Below, in pieces: positions 14,879 to 18,755 of a stretch of DNA of 18,755 nt. Positions within the stretch are counted from its first letter, which is position 1; each line of letters starts with the position of its first letter. The stretch lies in NCBI GenBank assembly GCA_020354155.1, contig CP070644.1, positions 2,103,835 through 2,122,589 of the forward strand. Reading direction: 5' to 3'. Both the position numbers and the translations under genes were made by a program. A model generated the notes under the pieces. It was not told where the DNA came from and ran no database searches. It worked only from the letters and a program-made list of their open reading frames with translations. Source of the stretch: Nitrospiraceae bacterium. GTDB taxonomy: Bacteria > Nitrospirota > Thermodesulfovibrionia > UBA6902.

Positions 14879-14930
14879 TTAAGCCTCCTGTGTACATAAA
14901 TAAATTATTAATTTCTGAGTTCCCTTCCCC

Positions 14931-15914
14931 TTATCCTATTCCAAGTCCCTTTAAGAGAGCTTTGAGGCCCGCAATGCCAAGAACTACGATGACCAGTATC
15001 CTGATAATTGCCGGTTTTGTTACAGCCAGTATCTTGACTCCTACAAATGAACCGAACATTATACCGATGACCGATGGAACGACCATCAGCGGCAGCACGG
15101 CACCGTTATTAAGGTATATCCATGCTGCTGATGTATCAGTTATCGAGAGGAGGAACTTGCTGGTAGCGACCGAGATCTTGATAGGAGCGCCCATTAAGAG
15201 ATTAAGTACAGGGACGTTTGCCCATCCTGCGCCGAGTCCGAACATGCCTGCCATAATACCGATAAGAACGAATAATATCAGCGCCATAGGAGTTCTGTGC
15301 ACCTTCCATTCAACGTCTTTCTTAATAGTCGGCTCGTGGTAGATTCCGTTAATCCTGAGTGCCTGTGAAAGTGCATCAGCTTCAGGGACGTCGGGGAACT
15401 CGGATTTCTTTGCTTTTATCATAATTACGACAATACCGAGTATAGTCGCCCCGAGCAGGGTCTGGACTATATGAGTAGGGAGCGCGAGGCCAATCATGGC
15501 GCCGAATATAGCGCATGTAGATGCTATGAGCGCCATAGGTATGGCTAAACGAAGGTCTGCCATACCCTTGCGAAGAAGTCCGGGACCGGCGGCAAGCGCT
15601 CCGGCAAGTGCAACTATTAATCCTGCACCCCTGACGAAGTCGAGATGGAATGGCAGGAAACCACTTACAATGGGAACATACAGAACCCCACCACCGACAC
15701 CCGCGAGAACCGCAAAAACACCCAGTACGAATGAAAGAACAAGTAATATCAGCGGCCAGAACCACCAGGCACGCTGGGCAACGGTTTCCGCAGTTTCTGC
15801 AGCTACCGAAGCAGCTTCAGGTATCTGGGATGCAGATACTGCTGCCACTGAGAATAATATAAATAACATTATTAATGTAGAAACTATGTGTGACGACTTC
15901 AATAGTCTTACCAT
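14931..15914 (-). CDS. TSUP family (TauE/SafE) anion permease
   Basis: This 327-residue inner-membrane permease has an N-terminal signal-like segment (~10-30, ending AAVSASQ), a short Ala/Glu-rich external stretch, then the TSUP domain. The domain shows its two characteristic half repeats: GVGGGVLYVP (72-81) in the first and GLGAGWANVP (226-235) followed by APIKISVATSKF in the second, split by a hydrophilic loop (~168-208). TSUP proteins move sulfite, sulfate, sulfoacetate, taurine-derived or thiosulfate-type anions; direction and substrate cannot be read here. The ATG is preceded by AAGGAAGG. It is the first gene of an apparent three-gene unit with the small membrane protein and the CBS protein. 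Together with the SLC13 transporters nearby, it points to sulfur-anion or organic-acid traffic. Confidence 0.88.
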   Translation of the reverse strand: MVRLLKSSHIVSTLIMLFILFSVAAVSASQIPEAASVAAETAETVAQRAWWFWPLILLVLSFVLGVFAVLAGVGGGVLYVPIVSGFLPFHLDFVRGAGLIVALAGALAAGPGLLRKGMADLRLAIPMALIASTCAIFGAMIGLALPTHIVQTLLGATILGIVVIMIKAKKSEFPDVPEADALSQALRINGIYHEPTIKKDVEWKVHRTPMALILFVLIGIMAGMFGLGAGWANVPVLNLLMGAPIKISVATSKFLLSITDTSAAWIYLNNGAVLPLMVVPSVIGIMFGSFVGVKILAVTKPAIIRILVIVVLGIAGLKALLKGLGIG

Positions 15915-16012
15915 TATAAACCTTCCTTTTAGCTGATATTTGAGAAATATGTTAGTAAATACTGAACTGTTTCAAAATGAATCAGAGCTGTTTAAATTAT
16001 GAACAACTTTGT

Positions 16013-16042
16013 ATTCTAGTTCGTGTGACAATCGAAAATCAA
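16013..16042 (-). promoter_or_regulatory. Candidate sigma-70 promoter of the TSUP operon
   Basis: On minus, TTGATT (complement of 16037-16042) and TAGAAT (complement of 16013-16018, five of six to TATAAT) are 18 nt apart. The leader to ATG 15914 would be about 90 nt. A rival pair, TTATCA and TATAAG 16 nt apart, lies further upstream. The rest of 15915-16184 is AT-rich and holds no gene. Confidence 0.35.
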
Positions 16043-16138
16043 TATTTAACAGATGGTCTTATATCGCTATAATTAGAATTGATAATTATTTTTACCGAAA
16101 TATAAGATTGCCTAACCCATCAGTAACGAATTTTATTG

Positions 16139-16157
16139 ACCGAAGCTCCCCTTCGGT
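16139..16157. terminator. Hairpin after the antiporter gene
   Basis: ACCGAAG (16139-16145) pairs with CTTCGGT (16151-16157) around a 5-nt loop, 28 nt past the stop of the minus-strand antiporter subunit. Only AATAAAATT follows it on minus, not a solid T-run, so it may be a weak terminator or an mRNA end structure. Confidence 0.45.
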
Positions 16158-16184
16158 TCCCCCTGATTTTACATTTCCATTCAC

Positions 16185-17975
16185 TTACCCACTATTCAAA
16201 TAATAAACCAGCAAATATGCCATCAAAAAAAGCGTTATCAATAGAACTGTGAGGCCTACGGGCCGATATATGTTTATGGTTCCTGGGTACATGTCTTTTT
16301 CATTCTTTATTCTCCGCTCAATCTCCACCCTTTTCTCCTGGCTAGTGAACTGTAATAGCACCATATCTGATGCAATCTTCATAACGGCATAGGGATTTTT
16401 GGCGGCCCATATCAAAGATGATGGGATTATATCAAAAACAATGCTGTTCACCTTTGTGCTTAACTGTGCCATTGGATTGCTGATAAACCACATAAACACC
16501 CTGGCCCCTTTTCTGTAGAACCAGTCTGTGTCCATGCTGATATAGGGTTCGCCTCCAAGATGCTTCAGCAGCAGGAAGAAACCCAGACCGGTAAAGAGAA
16601 GAATCTGAAGCGTCCATACGATGTGCTCCGGAGTGTAGGGAGCGTAGGTCGCGTCAAAAGGAAGAAGTGTATAAAGGGAATCAGGATATACACCGATCAG
16701 GATACAGAGGAATGAGCCGATACCCATAGCTATGAGCATATTCACGGGCGGTTCCTCAGCCCTTACACCCGAGTCCTTGCCAAAGAATGTAAACCAGGGC
16801 AGTTTTAACCCTGTATGGAGAAAAGTACCTGCCGAGGAAACAGAGAGTATGAGCCAGATCCATGTCAGGTGCTCTTCAGCTGCGGCCGTCACTATCATTG
16901 ATTTACTCACAAAACCGGAGAAGAGGGGGAATGCGGAGATGGACAGCCCTCCTATCATATACAGCGTAAGCGTGATGGGCATGGTTTTATAAAGTCCGCC
17001 CAGCTCAGTGAGCTTGCTCTTGCCGGTCATATGCAGGACCGCGCCGGCCCCCATAAAAAGAAGTCCTTTATACAGAATGTGCGCAAATGCATGAGATGCT
17101 GCTCCATTAAGGGCCAGGGCCGTACCCATGCCCACACCGGCTACCATGTATCCCACCTGGCTGATAATATGATAGGCGAGAAGTCTCCTGATGTCATTTG
17201 CGAGCACAGCGAATATAACTCCATAGAATGCCATTATCGCCCCCATCCATATCAGGATGTCAGTGCCGGGGAACCCCCTGATCAGTACATACACTGCAGT
17301 CTTGGTCGTAAAGGCAGACATGAATATGGCGCCTGTAATCGTTGCTTCAGGATAGGCATCTGAAAGCCATGCTGAAAAGGGAGGGACAGCTGCATTCAGT
17401 ATGAACCCGATCAGTATGAGATAAGTACCAAGGCCGCTCAACTCCATACTGGTAAATGTGATAGAGCCGGTCTTTGCGACATGAAGGATAATACCCATCA
17501 GGAGACAGAGTCCTCCGAATATGTGGACCAGGAGATACCTGAAACCCGCATCATGTGACGCCTGCGTCTTTCGCGCCCAGATGAGATAAGTGGAAGACAG
17601 GGCCATGATCTCCCAGAAAATAAAGAGGGTGATATAATCGCCTGCAAAGGTAACTCCCATGGAACTTCCTACATATAATGCAGCTGCAACGTGTTGATCG
17701 CACTCTTTCAGGTGTATGGCATACATAAACCCGATAAATGCAGCTATCACAAAGACGTATCCAAATACCATGCTCAACTTGTCGACCCTGGAAAGGACCA
17801 GCTCATAACCGAGGAAATTAATAATGTAACCGGAGCCTTCCGGCATACTGATCATGCAGTATGCGGCCAGGACCGGCAGAAGCAGCACATACGCCTGCCG
17901 CAGTCTTCCCTTAAACAGAGGGATCAGGAACGCGCCGAATATAAAGACCAGTCCCGGTGGTATTGCATTAATCAT
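16185..17975 (-). CDS. Mrp/complex-I-type proton-translocating membrane subunit (MrpD/NuoL/M/N family)
   Basis: This 596-residue polytopic membrane protein is of the Proton_antipo_M family. Conserved features: the TM5 glutamate in FIFWEIMAL, the TM7 lysine in SAFTTKTAVYVLIRGF, the HAFAHILYKGLLFMGAG segment with its His and Lys, the switch segment GGLSISAFPLFSGFVSK, and a late Lys in TGLKLPWFTFFG. These form the proton path of Mrp antiporters and complex-I-like enzymes. After the core (~470 residues) there is a C-terminal extension of ~120 residues with DTDWFYRK, amphipathic helices and a final TM (~570-592), as in several Mrp-type subunits of anaerobes. Its ATG overlaps the stop region of the preceding small gene by 8 nt (ATGATTAA), so they are translationally coupled. 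It could serve Na+/H+ antiport or a larger redox-driven complex; no redox subunit is in view. Confidence 0.9.
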   Translation of the reverse strand: MINAIPPGLVFIFGAFLIPLFKGRLRQAYVLLLPVLAAYCMISMPEGSGYIINFLGYELVLSRVDKLSMVFGYVFVIAAFIGFMYAIHLKECDQHVAAALYVGSSMGVTFAGDYITLFIFWEIMALSSTYLIWARKTQASHDAGFRYLLVHIFGGLCLLMGIILHVAKTGSITFTSMELSGLGTYLILIGFILNAAVPPFSAWLSDAYPEATITGAIFMSAFTTKTAVYVLIRGFPGTDILIWMGAIMAFYGVIFAVLANDIRRLLAYHIISQVGYMVAGVGMGTALALNGAASHAFAHILYKGLLFMGAGAVLHMTGKSKLTELGGLYKTMPITLTLYMIGGLSISAFPLFSGFVSKSMIVTAAAEEHLTWIWLILSVSSAGTFLHTGLKLPWFTFFGKDSGVRAEEPPVNMLIAMGIGSFLCILIGVYPDSLYTLLPFDATYAPYTPEHIVWTLQILLFTGLGFFLLLKHLGGEPYISMDTDWFYRKGARVFMWFISNPMAQLSTKVNSIVFDIIPSSLIWAAKNPYAVMKIASDMVLLQFTSQEKRVEIERRIKNEKDMYPGTINIYRPVGLTVLLITLFLMAYLLVYYLNSG

Positions 17976-18216
17976 AATAGTCTTCCTTTTTCATGAGCCA
18001 CTTTTTCCCAAGCCACTTGGCCATAACAACAATAAGCACGCATGCGATGAGTCCAAATAAGGCGTAAAAGCCGGGGATCTGGTCCCACGGATAGTGTCCA
18101 TGATCGCGGGGTATAAAAAAGTCCACGGCAACCACAATGGCTAGGCAGACATAGGACACTATTTTCAGCAGTTTTATGTTTTCCGGTTTATCGAATATAT
18201 CAATTTCTTTTTTCAC
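17968..18216 (-). CDS. Small two-TM membrane protein of the antiporter cluster
   Basis: This protein has 82 residues when started at GTG 18216, which has AGGAGG (complement of 18225-18230) eight bases upstream. The longer reading starts at GTG 18225, but its Shine-Dalgarno would overlap the start codon. Residues ~17-36 (LKIVSYVCLAIVVAVDFFI) and ~50-68 (YALFGLIACVLIVVMAKWL) are membrane helices joined by a short loop with HGHYPWDQIP; the tail is KKWLMKKEDYYD. No family name comes to mind. It is tightly packed: one base after the upstream antiporter subunit stop and overlapping the next subunit start by 8 nt. A small structural subunit of the same complex is likely. Confidence 0.75.
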   Translation of the reverse strand: MKKEIDIFDKPENIKLLKIVSYVCLAIVVAVDFFIPRDHGHYPWDQIPGFYALFGLIACVLIVVMAKWLGKKWLMKKEDYYD

Positions 18217-18217
18217 G

Positions 18218-18754
18218 TTAAACACCTCCTGTTACACTGGCCGTAACCATCCTCGCAAGGTCGAGAAATACTGACGGCTTAAAAAAGAGCGCTACAGCAC
18301 CTGTGGCTGTCAGCATGAGGGCCGTCACCATCATTGGCGGTGCCTCCTGGATCCCGCCATATGCCTCAGCTGTTGAATGATGGGCATCTGAGGTGTCCGG
18401 TTCCTTAAAGAACGCGGCATATACAACGGGCAGGAAATAACACGCATTCAATATGGTGCTCATTGCAAGTACGAGTATAATAGACAGCTGCCCCGCTTCT
18501 ATGGCCCCGATCCCCAGGAACCACTTACTCAGAAAACCACCGAGGGGCGGTATGCCGATCATTGATATGGCGCCTGCGGTAAATGCCGCCATGGTAAAGG
18601 GCATCTTCCTGCCTATGCCATTAAGTTCGCTTATCTTTGTCTTGTGAGTAGCCACGTATATCGCTCCCGCGGTAAAAAAGAGGGTTATTTTGCCAAATGC
18701 ATGCAGTACAATGTGCATGACACTGCCCGTAATGCCTGACGGTGTAAGAAGCGC
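18218..18754 (-). CDS. Proton-translocating antiporter subunit (MrpD-like), 5' end beyond window
   Basis: The frame stays open to the window edge: codons before the ATG at 18718 read ALLTPSGITGSV and join smoothly to MHIVLHAFGKITLFFTAGA, so that ATG is internal and the gene is cut. The visible ~178 residues are the C-terminal part of a Proton_antipo_M protein: the His/Lys segment HIVLHAFGKITLFF, the loop KISELNGIGRKMPFTMAAF, the switch segment MIGIPPLGGFLSKWFLG, and two more helices. The tail has DTSDAHHSTAEAYGG, then a last TM. It ends one base before the next gene. A second, different copy of the same family follows at 16185-17975, typical of Mrp/complex-I-like clusters with several antiporter subunits. 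Confidence 0.9.
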   Translation of the reverse strand, partial: ALLTPSGITGSVMHIVLHAFGKITLFFTAGAIYVATHKTKISELNGIGRKMPFTMAAFTAGAISMIGIPPLGGFLSKWFLGIGAIEAGQLSIILVLAMSTILNACYFLPVVYAAFFKEPDTSDAHHSTAEAYGGIQEAPPMMVTALMLTATGAVALFFKPSVFLDLARMVTASVTGGV

Positions 18755-18755
18755 G

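Overview
The window reads as a piece of chromosome from an anaerobic, Gram-negative-like bacterium with moderate G+C. The likeliest sources are Desulfobacterota or Nitrospirota (Thermodesulfovibrio-like) lineages. This is inferred from gene style: Mrp/complex-I-like antiporter subunits, a TSUP permease with a small membrane partner, SLC13-type anion transporters with internal TrkA_C domains, UspA-like proteins, and an NtrC-type two-component system. No rRNA or other taxonomic marker is present, so the placement is tentative. Nearly all genes lie on the minus strand; only the hydroxylase-like gene and the lipoprotein gene are on plus.

Layout. 1-168: possible tail of a plus-strand gene and a hairpin. 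169-1683 (-): TPR / parvulin-like / SPOR envelope protein, divergent from a fatty-acid-hydroxylase superfamily membrane protein (1881-2729, +). 2730-3131: gene-free, with a repeat-like segment and a phased ATTTACA array, followed by a cupredoxin-like lipoprotein (3132-3518, +) that has lost its His ligands. 3542-5233 (-): decayed remains of two SLC13/TrkA_C transporter copies, a 38-codon 3' fragment and a copy missing its first ~95 codons. 5314-7002 (-): two-TM K+ channel with two RCK domains. A strong hairpin terminator at 7188-7225 ends the next operon.

Core locus (10464 down to 7273, -): UspA-like protein, a 57-residue protein, a second UspA-like protein and an intact 602-residue SLC13/TrkA_C transporter. 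The first three share a short module (consensus FE.VM.AV.FAEAGE..TAKE), which is recognisable again inside a CBS-domain protein at 14090-14173. A near-consensus sigma-54 promoter sits just before this operon. The genes directly upstream encode a histidine kinase (12141-13703) and a sigma-54-dependent response regulator (10828-12159), the natural candidate activator. The gap holds a GCTGTC/GACAGC palindrome at enhancer distance and a ~118-nt self-complementary element. Further upstream is a TSUP permease, a small membrane protein and a CBS protein (15914 down to 13883). The right end (18755 down to 16185) is an Mrp/complex-I-like antiporter cluster cut by the window edge.

Working model (inference): the centre is an anion (possibly sulfate or related oxyanion) uptake and homeostasis locus. 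Two permease types, CBS/RCK sensor domains, a K+ channel and Usp-like accessory proteins would be switched on by a membrane-sensor kinase through sigma-54. The shared AFAEAGE module across soluble partners of the transporters is the most novel-looking element.
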